Positions 54,183 through 62,754 of a DNA stretch of 64,000 nt are shown piece by piece (positions within the stretch are counted from its first letter, which is position 1; the number at the start of each line of letters is the position of its first letter). The notes beneath the pieces were generated by a model. That model was not told the DNA's origin and did not search any database. It worked only from the letters and a program-made list of their open reading frames with translations. The stretch comes from Neoroseomonas oryzicola (GTDB lineage: Bacteria; Pseudomonadota; Alphaproteobacteria; Acetobacterales; Acetobacteraceae), in contig NZ_JAAVUP010000004.1 in NCBI RefSeq assembly GCF_012163135.1, positions 248,001 to 312,000 of the forward strand. Reading direction: 5' to 3'. Position numbers and translations under genes: made by a program.

Positions 54183-55138
54183 CCCGCCGCACGCTGCTGG
54201 GTGCTGCGGGGGCGGTGCTCGCCGCCCCCGCGCTCGCGCAGTCGGACTGGCCGAACAAGGCGATCCGCCTGGTCGTGCCCTTCGCGCCCGGCGGGTCGTC
54301 GGACGTGCTGGCGCGGCTGATCCAGCCCGGGCTGGGCGCGGCGCTCGGCCAGCCGGTGGTGGTCGAGAACCGGTCCGGCGCGGGCTCGATGCTCGGCACC
54401 GAGTTCGTCGCGCGATCGCCTGCGGATGGCTATACGCTGCTGCTCGCGGACCTGCCCTACGCCATCGTGCCGGCGCTGCAGGCGCGCATGCCCTATGACG
54501 TCGAGAAGGACCTTGTCCCCGTCGTGATGGTCGGCGCGGCGCCGCTGCTGATCTTCGGTCATCCATCCTTGCCGGCGCGCAACGCGGCGGAGTTCGCGGC
54601 ACTCGCGAAGGCGCGGCCCGGGCACTACACCTTCGGATCGGGTGGCGTCGGCGCGGCCTCCCACATGATGGGCGAGCTGTTCCAGATCGCCACCGGCACG
54701 CAGCTGACGCACGTGCCCTATCGCGGGGGCGGGCCGGCGATCCAGGACCTCGCGGCGGGCAACCTGAACACGGTGTTCGTCACGGTGGCATCGGCCGCGC
54801 CGCAATTGTCCTCGGGGCAGATCACCGGGCTCGGCGTGATGTCGGCCGAGCGCATGCGCAGCCATCCGACCATCCCGACCTTCCGCGAACAGGGCATCGA
54901 CCTGGTGGCGGAGCATTGGTGGGGGCTGCTCGCGCCCGCGCGCACGCCGGACCCGATCATCGAGAAGATCGCCGCAGCAATGCCCGTCGTGCTGGGTGCG
55001 CCCGACATGGGGCCGCGGCTCGAGGCGCTGGCCGTGATCCCGCGCAGCGACGGCCCGGCCGCCTTCGGGCAGCGCATCCGCCAGGACATCGCACGCTACG
55101 GGGAGATCGCGCGCACGCGCGGCATCACTGCGCAGTGA
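54122..55138 (+). CDS. Bug family (TctC) tripartite tricarboxylate transporter substrate-binding protein
   Basis: A 338-residue periplasmic binding protein of the Bug family. The leader reads LTRRTLLGAAGAVLAAPALAQ (twin-Arg) and mature motifs are WPNKAIRLVVPFAPGGSSD (first 19), VVENRSGAGSMLG, ADGYTLLL, VPYRGGGPA and TFREQGID, all typical of the family. The start is uncertain: ATG at 54122 has GAGGA upstream and makes a 61-base overlap with the M20 gene; GTG at 54158 gives a more usual leader. Bug genes are often multiplied without TctA/TctB, as here. Confidence 0.88.
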   Translation: MHENHRDLHRRLVRPAPEGLTRRTLLGAAGAVLAAPALAQSDWPNKAIRLVVPFAPGGSSDVLARLIQPGLGAALGQPVVVENRSGAGSMLGTEFVARSPADGYTLLLADLPYAIVPALQARMPYDVEKDLVPVVMVGAAPLLIFGHPSLPARNAAEFAALAKARPGHYTFGSGGVGAASHMMGELFQIATGTQLTHVPYRGGGPAIQDLAAGNLNTVFVTVASAAPQLSSGQITGLGVMSAERMRSHPTIPTFREQGIDLVAEHWWGLLAPARTPDPIIEKIAAAMPVVLGAPDMGPRLEALAVIPRSDGPAAFGQRIRQDIARYGEIARTRGITAQ

Positions 55139-56373
55139 CGCTCGCCGCCTTTCTCGGCCGCGTCGCGGCGGATGCGGGGCTCGCGGCGGATTTCGCGGCG
55201 ATCTGCGACACCGGCGGGCGGTTGCAGGGCAGCGCGAGCGCGGCGCGGGGCTTCGCGCTGATGGCCGAGCGCATGGCGGCGATCGGGCCGGTCAGCGATG
55301 AGCCGACCCCCTACGCCGGCTGGACCTGCCACGAGGCGCGGCTGACGGACATCGCCACGGGCCGCGACCTCGTCTGCGCGCCCCTGCTCGGCGCGGCGGC
55401 GACGCCGCCGGAAGGGCTCGTGCTCGACACGCTCGATTGCGGGCGCGGGGCGCCGGGGGCCTATGGCGAGGCGGCGGGGCGCGCCGTGCTCGCGCGCCAT
55501 GAGTATCCCTTCGCGGCCTGGACGGTGCATCGCCGCGTCAAGCTGAACGCCGCGACCGAGGCCGGCGCCGCGGCCTTCCTGATCGTGCAGCCGGAACCCG
55601 GGGTGGGCCCGGTCTCGGGGTCGAGCGGGCGCGGGGGCGGGCAGGGGATCCCCGCACTCGGCATCAGTGCGGAGGCCGGGGCGCTGCTCGCCGAGGGCCG
55701 GCGCGTCCGGATGACGTTGCGCGGCGAGGACCATGCGGCGACGACGCCGACGCTGGTGCTCGATCTGCCCGGGCGCAGCGAGGACCGGGTGGTGCTGTCG
55801 GCGCATCTCGACGGGCATCCGCTGGGCGAGAGCGCGATCGACAACGGGACGGGGCTTGCGGCCGCGCTGTGCCTCGCGCGGTCGGCCGCGCCCTTCGTGC
55901 CGGACTGCCCGCGCGGGCTGACGCTGTGCATCTTCGGCGCCGAGGAATGGGCGCTGGCGGGGTCGCGCGCGTGGCTGGCCGCGCTGCCCGCGCAACGGCG
56001 GGCGCGGATGGCGATGAACATCAACCTCGATTCCATCGCGGGCGGGTCGTCGCTGACGGCGCTGACGAGCGGCTTTGCTGCGCTGGGCCCCTTCCTGAAG
56101 GGCGCGGCCGCGGCGGTCGGGCTGCCGCTGCGCACGCACCTGCCGCTGATGACGAATTCGGACCATGCGAACTTCGCCGCGCATGGCATCCCGGCGGCGC
56201 GCCTCGTCGCGGGTTTCGACGAGCCCGGCAGCGCGCTGCGCTACCTGCTGACCGCCGCGGACACGCGGGCGCTGGTGCCGCCGCAGGAACTTAAGGCCGC
56301 GACTTTGACTGCCGGCGCGCTGCTCTGGGCTGCGCTGACGTCCCCGTCCGAGGTGCTGGCTGCCCTCCGCTAG
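55135..56373 (+). CDS. M28 family metallopeptidase
   Basis: A 412-residue protein with the aminopeptidase-type zinc domain at the C-terminal half: SAHLDGHPLGESAIDNGTG (His and Asp; the two zinc ligands), FGAEEWALAGSRAW (Glu-Glu), NINLDSIAGG and TNSDHANFAAHGIP (last His). An N-terminal PA-like region (residues 70-210) is plausible from the GG-rich PGVGPVSGSSGRGGG stretch. No signal peptide; probably cytoplasmic. Starts at GTG inside the previous stop (GTGA). Confidence 0.87.
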   Translation: MTLAAFLGRVAADAGLAADFAAICDTGGRLQGSASAARGFALMAERMAAIGPVSDEPTPYAGWTCHEARLTDIATGRDLVCAPLLGAAATPPEGLVLDTLDCGRGAPGAYGEAAGRAVLARHEYPFAAWTVHRRVKLNAATEAGAAAFLIVQPEPGVGPVSGSSGRGGGQGIPALGISAEAGALLAEGRRVRMTLRGEDHAATTPTLVLDLPGRSEDRVVLSAHLDGHPLGESAIDNGTGLAAALCLARSAAPFVPDCPRGLTLCIFGAEEWALAGSRAWLAALPAQRRARMAMNINLDSIAGGSSLTALTSGFAALGPFLKGAAAAVGLPLRTHLPLMTNSDHANFAAHGIPAARLVAGFDEPGSALRYLLTAADTRALVPPQELKAATLTAGALLWAALTSPSEVLAALR

Positions 56374-56389
56374 CACCAAGTAACGGTTC

Positions 56390-56446
56390 CCAAAGGCCCT
56401 TCGGCCTTTGGCCGGGAGAGCCCGAGAGGGGCGGCGCCCCTCTCGG
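56390..56446. repeat. Two-hairpin intergenic module, copy 4
   Basis: Arms CCAAAGGCC / GGCCTTTGG (56390-56398, 56403-56411) with loop CTTC, then CCGAGAGGGGC / GCCCCTCTCGG (56422-56432, 56436-56446) with loop GGC. It lies 16 bases after the M28 stop and 62 bases before the GMC start, but in the opposite order to copies 1-3 relative to the upstream gene. Confidence 0.8.
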
Positions 56447-56508
56447 AGGGCTTCCGCCCCACCGTTGTCGATGGTCTTCTGCTCCTGGACCATTCGGGGG
56501 AAACGGAG

Positions 56509-58215
56509 TTGTACGACTACATCATCGTCGGCGGCGGGTCCGCCGGCTCGGTGCTGGCGCATCGCCTGTCCACGCCCGGCGCCAACAAGGTGCTGCTCTG
56601 CGAGGCCGGCCCCGACACGCCCCCCGGGCAGGTCCCGGCGACGATCCTCGATACCTATCCGGGCCAGGCCTATTTCGATCCGCGCTTCCACTGGACCGAG
56701 CTGAAGGTCCGCACCCAGGTCGTGTCCCACAACAACCCCGATGCCGACCGGCCGCCGCTGCGCAAGTACGAACAGGCGCGGGTGCTGGGCGGCGGGTCCT
56801 CGATCAACGGGCAGATGGCCAATCGCGGAGCGCCGCACGACTACGACGAGTGGGAGCAGCGCGGCGCCGCCGGATGGAATTGGGACGCCTGCCTACCCTA
56901 CTTCAAGAAGGTCGAGCGCGACCTCGACTTCGACAATGAATGGCATGGGCGCGAGGGCCGCATCCCGGTCCGCCGCATTCCCGAAGCCGAATGGCCGGTG
57001 CATTCCAAGGCGACGGCCGAGGCCTTCCGCCAGGCCGGCTTCAAGAAGCTCGACGACCAGAACGGCGCCTTCGAGGACGGCTACTTCCCGCTGACGGTGA
57101 ACGTGACCGAGACGCGCGTCTCGGCCGCGATCGGATACCTGGATGCCGAGACGCGCAAGCGGCCGAACCTGACGCTGTCCACCGACACGCAGGTGATGGG
57201 CCTGATCCTCGAGGGCACGCGCTGCACCGGCATACGCGCCCTCGTGAAGGGGCAGGAGCAGGAATTCCGCGGGCGGGAGGTGATCCTGTGCACCGGCGCC
57301 ATCCATTCGCCGGCGCACCTGATGCGGGCGGGCATCGGCCCGGCGGCGCACCTGAAGGATCACGGCATCGAGGTCCGCGCCGACCTGCCCGGGGTGGGGC
57401 AGGGGCTGATGGACCATCCGGCCATCTCGCTGTCCTCCTTCATCAAGCCCGAGGCGCGGCTGAACCGCACCAAGCTGCGGCGGCACATGCTGGTGGGGCT
57501 GCGCTTCTCCTCGGGCATCGAGGGCGCGCCGCAGGGCGACATGTTCATGTCGGTCGCCAGCAAGTCGGCCTGGCATGCGGTGGGCGAGCAGGTCGGCTCG
57601 ATGCTGACCTGGGTGAACAAGACCTATTCCCAGCGGGGGCAGGTGCGGCTGGTCTCGACCGACTGGCGGGCGCACCCGGATGTCGAATTCAACCTGCTGT
57701 CCGACCGGCGGGACCTCGAGCGGCTGATGATCGGCTTCAAGCTGGCCGCGGCGCTGAACCTCTCGGCGCCGCTCGCCGCCGTCTCGGCCGATCCCTTCCC
57801 GGCCTTCTATTCGGACCGGGTGCGGCGGATCGGCGTGGTGAACACGAAGAACCGGCTGATCACGTCCTTCATCGCGAAGTTCCTCGACGGGCCGGCGGCC
57901 CTGCGCCGCGCCTTCATCGACCGCTTCGTGGTGGAGGGCTTCACCTTCCGCCAGGTCATGGAGGACGACGAGGCGCTGGAGGAGTTCATCCGCAAGGGGA
58001 CGATCGGCGTCTGGCATGCCTCCTGTTCCTGCCGGATGGGGGCGGACGGGGACCCGATGGCGGTGGTCGACGCCGCCGGGCGGGTCCGGGGGGTGTCGGG
58101 GCTGCGGGTGGTCGATGCCTCGGTCTTCCCGGTCGTTCCGTCTGCGAACACCAATTTCCCGACGCTGATGACGGCCGAGAAGATGGCGGATGCCATCCTC
58201 GCCGCCTCGGGCTGA
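56509..58215 (+). CDS. GMC family oxidoreductase
   Basis: A 568-residue flavoprotein. N-terminal FAD turn YIIVGGGSAGSVLAHRL (residues 4-20); the GMC signature VLGGGSSINGQMANRG (about 88-103); and the C-terminal block GVWHASCSCRMG with the catalytic His, followed by VVDASVFPVVPSANTNFPTLM. Choline/glucose oxidase-type alcohol oxidation is expected. Starts at TTG 56509 behind GGAG; no better start exists downstream of the hairpin module. No signal peptide. Companion hydrolases suggest it acts on an imported alcohol. Confidence 0.9.
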   Translation: MYDYIIVGGGSAGSVLAHRLSTPGANKVLLCEAGPDTPPGQVPATILDTYPGQAYFDPRFHWTELKVRTQVVSHNNPDADRPPLRKYEQARVLGGGSSINGQMANRGAPHDYDEWEQRGAAGWNWDACLPYFKKVERDLDFDNEWHGREGRIPVRRIPEAEWPVHSKATAEAFRQAGFKKLDDQNGAFEDGYFPLTVNVTETRVSAAIGYLDAETRKRPNLTLSTDTQVMGLILEGTRCTGIRALVKGQEQEFRGREVILCTGAIHSPAHLMRAGIGPAAHLKDHGIEVRADLPGVGQGLMDHPAISLSSFIKPEARLNRTKLRRHMLVGLRFSSGIEGAPQGDMFMSVASKSAWHAVGEQVGSMLTWVNKTYSQRGQVRLVSTDWRAHPDVEFNLLSDRRDLERLMIGFKLAAALNLSAPLAAVSADPFPAFYSDRVRRIGVVNTKNRLITSFIAKFLDGPAALRRAFIDRFVVEGFTFRQVMEDDEALEEFIRKGTIGVWHASCSCRMGADGDPMAVVDAAGRVRGVSGLRVVDASVFPVVPSANTNFPTLMTAEKMADAILAASG

Positions 58216-58318
58216 GGGGGGCGCAATCAGGCTCTGGCGGGCGGCGCGCCCGCCGGGCATGCTCCCACCGGGCGAGCCGGGAAAACGGCGACCCACGTCT
58301 GGAATCTGGGAGACGACA

Positions 58319-59350
58319 TTGACGACAACCATTCGCACCCGCCTCGCGGGTCTGGCTGCCGCCGCCGTCCTGGCCGTGGCGGGGCAGGCCTCGGCGCAGA
58401 GCACGACGGACACGCTCGCGGCCATCCGCGCGCGCGGCCAGCTCGTCTGCGGCGTGGCCATCAACTCCGCGGGTTTCGCCCTGCCGGACAGCCGGGGGGA
58501 GATGCGCGGCCTCGACGCCGACACCTGCCGCGCCGTCGCGGCCGCGATCTTCGGCGACGCGACCAAGGTCCGCTTCGTGCCGAACACATCGGTCCAGCGC
58601 TTCCCGATGCTGCAATCGGGCGAGCTCGACATCCTTGCCCGCAACACGACCTGGACGCTGGCGCGCGAGACGCAGCTCGGCCTCGCCTTCGCGGGCATCA
58701 ACTTCTACGACGGCCAGGGCTTCATGGTGCGCCGCAATTCCGGCGTGACCTCGGCCCGGCAGCTCGACGGCGCGACGGTCTGCGTGCAGCCCGGCACCAC
58801 GACCGAGCTGAACCTGACGGACTACTTCCGCTCCAACAACATGCGCTTCACCCCGGTGGTGATCGAGAATGTCGAGGAAATCCGCTCGGCCTTCGTTTCC
58901 GGCCGCTGCGACGCCTACACCAACGACGCCTCCTCGCTCGCCTCCTTCCGCGCGACGCAGCAGAACCCGAACGACTTCCTGCTGCTGCCCGAGATCATCT
59001 CGAAGGAGCCGCTCGGCCCCGTGGTGCGCAAGGGTGACTGGCGCTTCTTCGACATCGTGCGCTGGTCGCTGTTCGCGCAGATCGCCGCCGAGGAACTCGG
59101 CGTGACGAGCGCGAATGTCGAGGAACTGGCGCGCACCAGCACCAACCCCGACATCCAGCGCCTGCTGGGCCGCACCGGGGACCTCGGCCAGTCGATGGGC
59201 CTGCCGAACGACTGGGTGGTGAAGATCATCCGCCAGGTCGGCAACTACGGCGAGATGTACGAGCGGAACATCACCCCGATCGGCATCCCGCGCGGCGTGA
59301 ACCGGCTGTGGAACCAGGGTGGCCTGCAATACGCGCCGCCGATCCGCTGA
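58319..59350 (+). CDS. Amino acid ABC transporter substrate-binding protein (AapJ/BztA-like, orphan)
   Basis: A 343-residue periplasmic binding protein of the polar/general amino acid class. Signal peptide 1-26 (ending ASAQ), then TLAAIRARGQLVCGV, the start of mature AapJ/BztA proteins; FAGINFYDGQGFMV, YTNDASSLASFRA and GVNRLWNQGGLQYAPP near the end are typical. Genes aapQMP are not adjacent. Starts at TTG 58319 with GGGAG eight bases upstream. A 10-bp hairpin follows. Confidence 0.9.
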   Translation: MTTTIRTRLAGLAAAAVLAVAGQASAQSTTDTLAAIRARGQLVCGVAINSAGFALPDSRGEMRGLDADTCRAVAAAIFGDATKVRFVPNTSVQRFPMLQSGELDILARNTTWTLARETQLGLAFAGINFYDGQGFMVRRNSGVTSARQLDGATVCVQPGTTTELNLTDYFRSNNMRFTPVVIENVEEIRSAFVSGRCDAYTNDASSLASFRATQQNPNDFLLLPEIISKEPLGPVVRKGDWRFFDIVRWSLFAQIAAEELGVTSANVEELARTSTNPDIQRLLGRTGDLGQSMGLPNDWVVKIIRQVGNYGEMYERNITPIGIPRGVNRLWNQGGLQYAPPIR

Positions 59351-59374
59351 AGCGGTCTTCAGCACCGGAGACGG

Positions 59375-59398
59375 GAAGGGGGCGGCGACGCCCCCTTC
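59375..59398 (+). terminator. Terminator hairpin after the amino acid binding-protein gene
   Basis: Arms GAAGGGGGCG (59375-59384) and CGCCCCCTTC (59389-59398) pair perfectly around GCGA, 25 bases after the stop; TGCGTTTC follows. No full U-tract, but placement is right. Confidence 0.65.
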
Positions 59399-59568
59399 TG
59401 CGTTTCAGGGGCGCGTGAGGAGCTCGGCCACGGCGCTGCGCCGATCCCGGCGAAACCGGAACGGACGCTGCGTTCGGTTCAGCGTCGCAGCAGGTTGCGC
59501 GGCCGTGGTCTACGAGCGGCGTGCCTGCGTCGCGATGCGGGCCCCATCAACAATCTGCCTCGTACGCA

Positions 59569-60516
59569 TCATCGGGACGCCCGGGCAAGCGCGGCCGCGA
59601 TGAAGGCGGCAGCCTGCGCCGCCGACATCTCTGCGAGTTCCGGCCATCCCATCGCACGCGTGCGCTGACCATCGGGCCCTTCCAGGAGTGTGGTTCCATC
59701 ACCCGCGCTCGGGATGTCCCAGCCATAGCCCGCGCCACGATATCGAATGACCCTTGCCTCGCTGCCGGTGACCGCGAGCCGGGCTGCCAAGGTCTCACAG
59801 TCCGTTTGCGTGTTCGCGCCGTCGTCCCCGCCGTGGACAATGAGCACCGGTCCTGATGGCGCCGGGGAGCCTTCACCTGCCTCCCGAAGTGCAGCACCGA
59901 GCGACCCGCAGCCGGGATAGAGCAGGACGCGGGCAACAAGGTCTCTTGTGTCGTCGTTTGCCGAGGAGGCCAGCGCCACGGCATGGGCACCGCGGCCGAA
60001 GCCGATCGCGGCGAAAGCAGTGAAATCGACGTCGGGATGGCGCCGGAGGGCACGCAGCGCACGCCCGAGCCGCGCAGCCTCGTGGGCGCGATCGAAGGCT
60101 GCCGGAGGTCCTGCCCCGTCCATCGACAGCACGTAGAGCTCGACGTCCAGCACGGCAAATCCGGCATGGCGCAACTGTTCCGCGTATCGGAATGAGCGCT
60201 GATCCATGCCCGCGGCGTCGTTCAGCAGCACGACCGCCGGCATCGTTTGATGGGGGTGCCGTGCGGTTCCCGGCAGGGTCAGGAGGCCGACCGATCCCTC
60301 GTCGTCAACGATGGCCTCCATCAACGCTTCCGGATCCGCAAGGCCTGGCACTTCGTGGGCGCTCAGCGCCAGGAAGAAGATGCTCGTGAACGTCGTCATG
60401 GCGAAGGCGAGAGCCGCAAGCCTGACGGTCCCAAGGATGGCGGCGCGGTTGGGTGGCGCGTCGCCTGAGGGCCGGCCCTGCCGTGCGGTGACGGACGGTG
60501 CGGATATGGACGACAT
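59569..60516 (-). CDS. Dienelactone hydrolase-like alpha/beta-hydrolase protein, catalytic residues absent
   Basis: A 315-residue protein with an N-terminal membrane anchor (about residues 26-51) and an alpha/beta-hydrolase domain of the dienelactone hydrolase type. The nucleophile elbow reads IGFGRGAHA: Gly174 stands where Cys or Ser is expected (GFCFG/GxSxG). The histidine loop reads RGAGYGWDI: Tyr264 replaces the His. An Asp (231-232, GGDDGA) remains. Both losses together suggest a pseudoenzyme or a binding function. The start at 60516 has GGAGG at 12 bases distance; other Mets upstream are Arg-rich. It lies downstream of the decayed lyase gene on the same strand. Confidence 0.75.
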   Translation of the reverse strand: MSSISAPSVTARQGRPSGDAPPNRAAILGTVRLAALAFAMTTFTSIFFLALSAHEVPGLADPEALMEAIVDDEGSVGLLTLPGTARHPHQTMPAVVLLNDAAGMDQRSFRYAEQLRHAGFAVLDVELYVLSMDGAGPPAAFDRAHEAARLGRALRALRRHPDVDFTAFAAIGFGRGAHAVALASSANDDTRDLVARVLLYPGCGSLGAALREAGEGSPAPSGPVLIVHGGDDGANTQTDCETLAARLAVTGSEARVIRYRGAGYGWDIPSAGDGTTLLEGPDGQRTRAMGWPELAEMSAAQAAAFIAAALARASR

Positions 60517-60673
60517 GCCCACCTGCTTCCTCCGAACGTCGTGCGTGGAGGACAGGTTATGGACGCCAGACTGGGGCGACAGTGACAAAGCGCACCCATG
60601 CGAAGGCATGGGCGTTCGGCGGAGGCCAACCACCTTCTGTCGGGGCGGCCAAGGCAGGCCGTAAGCGGCGCGG

Positions 60674-61092
60674 TCACTCGCCCGGCACGCACCATGGCGT
60701 GACGCGATGGTCGGCCGATCCACCGCGCGCGACGGCGTTCTGCCCGCCCTCGGTGCTCCAGGCAGCGCCGTCGGGTCCACGAATGACGCCGTGCGGCGCG
60801 GCACCCTGGCCGAAGTTCGCGATTCGCATGTCCTCGGTGCGAGGATCGAGCCGGTTCAACATCCTGTCGCGCTGACCGCAGAACCAAACCATGCCCTCGC
60901 CGGCGGCGGTGACGTCGCGCGACCCGACCCGGGCCGAGCCCTTTGGCGCGCGTTCAACCAAGTGACCTGATAGCCGGGCGGCGCGGCATCGGCGGCTGCT
61001 TCGAACACGGGCGCGGTAACGCCGGTGGCCAGGGCGAAGATGTCGCGGCGATGCTTGGCGGTCCTCCTCCCAAGGAAGGAACGCGCCGTCAT
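60674..61092 (-). pseudogene. Decayed virginiamycin B lyase (Vgb/streptogramin lyase)-like gene
   Basis: A short N-terminal piece starting at ATG 61092 (MTARSFLGRR ..., leader-like, ending APPGYQVTWL) runs in one frame; the family-like blades follow in another frame: GEGMVWFCGQRDRMLNRLDP, APHGVIRGPDGAAW and GGQNAVAR. These match the repeated DGxxW-type seven-bladed propeller of Vgb. After NAVAR the expected next blade (VDRPT) continues in a third frame. No C-terminal blades are recognisable. At least two frame changes plus truncation indicate a remnant; sequencing error cannot be excluded. Confidence 0.55.
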
Positions 61093-61120
61093 TTCGTGCG
61101 TGGGCCGGCGCCCGCAAGCC

Positions 61121-61477
61121 TCACGAGGGCGGCGGGGCGACCGGGATGGCGGCGGTGTAGGGCTCGATGCGATAGGTGTCCTGCCGCAGGATCGAGATGC
61201 GGCCATTCGCGCCGTAGCGCGTCGACCCGTCCGGTGCGCGCCCGACGGTGTAGCGCCAGGCACCGACCTGGCCCTCGGCGGCCAGGCGCCGGCCGATCCG
61301 CTCGGCCTCGGGCCCGCTGCCGAGCGCGGCGAGTTCGGCAGGCGTCAGGCCGATGATGATCTCGTCGCGCTGGGAGACGACGCGGAAGAGCATCACGGCA
61401 GGGGCCTGGGCGCTGGCGGCGGAGGCGGCGGCGATCATCGGCATCACCATCATCAGGCGGCGGGAGAGCGGCGGCAT
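61121..61477 (-). CDS. Small secreted protein of unknown function
   Basis: A 118-residue protein with a signal peptide (about 1-23, Met-rich, ending SAQA), then a compact domain including EIIIGLTPAELAALG and YGANGRISILRQDTYRIEPY. I do not recognise the family. The start at 61477 follows AGGACG; the next in-frame Met options give the same mature protein. It lies 28 bases beyond the decayed lyase gene and about 170 bases from rpoH's stop. Confidence 0.6.
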   Translation of the reverse strand: MPPLSRRLMMVMPMIAAASAASAQAPAVMLFRVVSQRDEIIIGLTPAELAALGSGPEAERIGRRLAAEGQVGAWRYTVGRAPDGSTRYGANGRISILRQDTYRIEPYTAAIPVAPPPS

Positions 61478-61592
61478 GGGGGTCGTCCTGGACCGGGTGG
61501 CGGCCCCGCGTGCCCGGCACCGCACGGCCTGATCGCATCCTAGGCCGCCGCGGCGGCGGCGCGAGCGACACAGATCACGCCGGAACGACGAA

Positions 61593-61616
61593 GGGCGGCG
61601 GATCGCTTCGCCGCCC
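61593..61616 (-). terminator. Hairpin downstream of rpoH
   Basis: Arms GGGCGGCG (61593-61600) and CGCCGCCC (61609-61616) around GATCGCTT, 28 bases after the rpoH stop on the reverse strand. No U-tract; candidate. Confidence 0.45.
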
Positions 61617-61643
61617 CTCGGGCATTCCGAACCTGCGGACCGG

Positions 61644-62528
61644 TCAGCCGACCGTCAGGCGCCGTTCCTCGACCTGCTGCTTCATCGACTTCTGCAGCTT
61701 CTCGAAGGCGCGGACCTCGATCTGGCGGACCCGCTCGCGGCTGATGTTGTACTGCTGCGAGAGCTCCTCGAGCGTGGTCGGCTCCTCCTTGAGCCGGCGC
61801 TCGATCAGGATGTGGCGCTCGCGCTCGTTCAACGTCTTGAGCGCGCCGTTGAGCAGGTCGCGGCGGTTGGACATGTCCTCCCGCTCGGCGAGTTCCTCCT
61901 CCTGGCTCTCGCCGTCGTCGACCAGCCAGTCCTGCCACTCGCCCTCGCTGTCGGCGCGGACGGGGGCGTTCAGGCTGTGGTCCGGGCTGGCGAGGCGCCG
62001 GTTCATGCTCACCACGTCCTGCTCGGGGACCTGAAGGGCATGGGCGATCTTCGCCACCTGCTCGTCCTTGAGGTCGCCTTCCTCGAGCGCGGACATCTGC
62101 GCCTTCAGCCGCCGCAGGTTGAAGAACAGCTTCTTCTGCGACGCCGTGGTGCCCATCTTCACGAGCGACCAGGAGTGCAGGATGTATTCCTGGATGGCGG
62201 CGCGGATCCACCACATCGCATAGGTGGCCAGGCGGAAGCCGCGCTCCGGGTCGAAGCGCTTGACCGCCTGCATCATGCCGACATTGCCTTCGGAGATCAG
62301 CTCGCCGACAGGCAGGCCGTAGCCGCGGTAGCCCATGGCGATCTTGGCGACCAGGCGAAGATGCGACGTGACCAGCTTGTGCGCGGCCCGTTCATCACCA
62401 TCTTCTTTCCAACGGCGCGCAAGGTTCAGCTCTTCCTCGGGGGCGAGCATCGGGAACTTGCGGATCTCCTGCAGGTAGCGGGAGAGGTTCCCTTCCGTCG
62501 CCATCGGGATGGCCATGCTGGAAGCCAT
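61644..62528 (-). CDS. rpoH: RNA polymerase sigma factor RpoH (sigma-32)
   Basis: A 294-residue heat-shock sigma factor. Region 2 with AMWWIRAAIQEYILHSWSLV; the RpoH box QKKLFFNLRRLK (about 131-142) that separates it from RpoD; region 4.2 ISRERVRQIEVRAFEKLQK near the C-terminus. The start at 62528 lies behind AGGAGG (11 bases). Directs polymerase to chaperone and protease genes. Control of translation by mRNA structure or of stability by DnaK/FtsH is known in the family but not readable here. Confidence 0.96.
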   Translation of the reverse strand: MASSMAIPMATEGNLSRYLQEIRKFPMLAPEEELNLARRWKEDGDERAAHKLVTSHLRLVAKIAMGYRGYGLPVGELISEGNVGMMQAVKRFDPERGFRLATYAMWWIRAAIQEYILHSWSLVKMGTTASQKKLFFNLRRLKAQMSALEEGDLKDEQVAKIAHALQVPEQDVVSMNRRLASPDHSLNAPVRADSEGEWQDWLVDDGESQEEELAEREDMSNRRDLLNGALKTLNERERHILIERRLKEEPTTLEELSQQYNISRERVRQIEVRAFEKLQKSMKQQVEERRLTVG

Positions 62529-62730
62529 GGGTCATCTGCCTCCTGGGCCGGGCGTACCCCCCGTGACGGCGGAGCGCGCGATCGGCCAAAACTCGGTTGT
62601 GTCGCCTCCCTCAGGGCCCTGAGCCCGGGCCGCCAGCCCCGGTCACGACGGGACAGGCCGGACGGGATGCTGTTTGGCACCCTTCGGAATCCGACAACGC
62701 TTTTGTACCCGCCCCGGTTTCGCAGTGCAA

Positions 62731-62753
62731 GAAAAACCGACTGCAATAGTCGG
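62731..62753 (-). terminator. Intrinsic terminator of rluD
   Basis: Reading leftward, arms CCGACT / AGTCGG (62748-62753 and 62737-62742 on the forward strand) enclose ATTGC and are followed by TTTTTC (62731-62736 reversed). It begins two bases after the rluD stop. This is the only hairpin in the window with a proper U-tract. Confidence 0.85.
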
Positions 62754-62754
62754 G

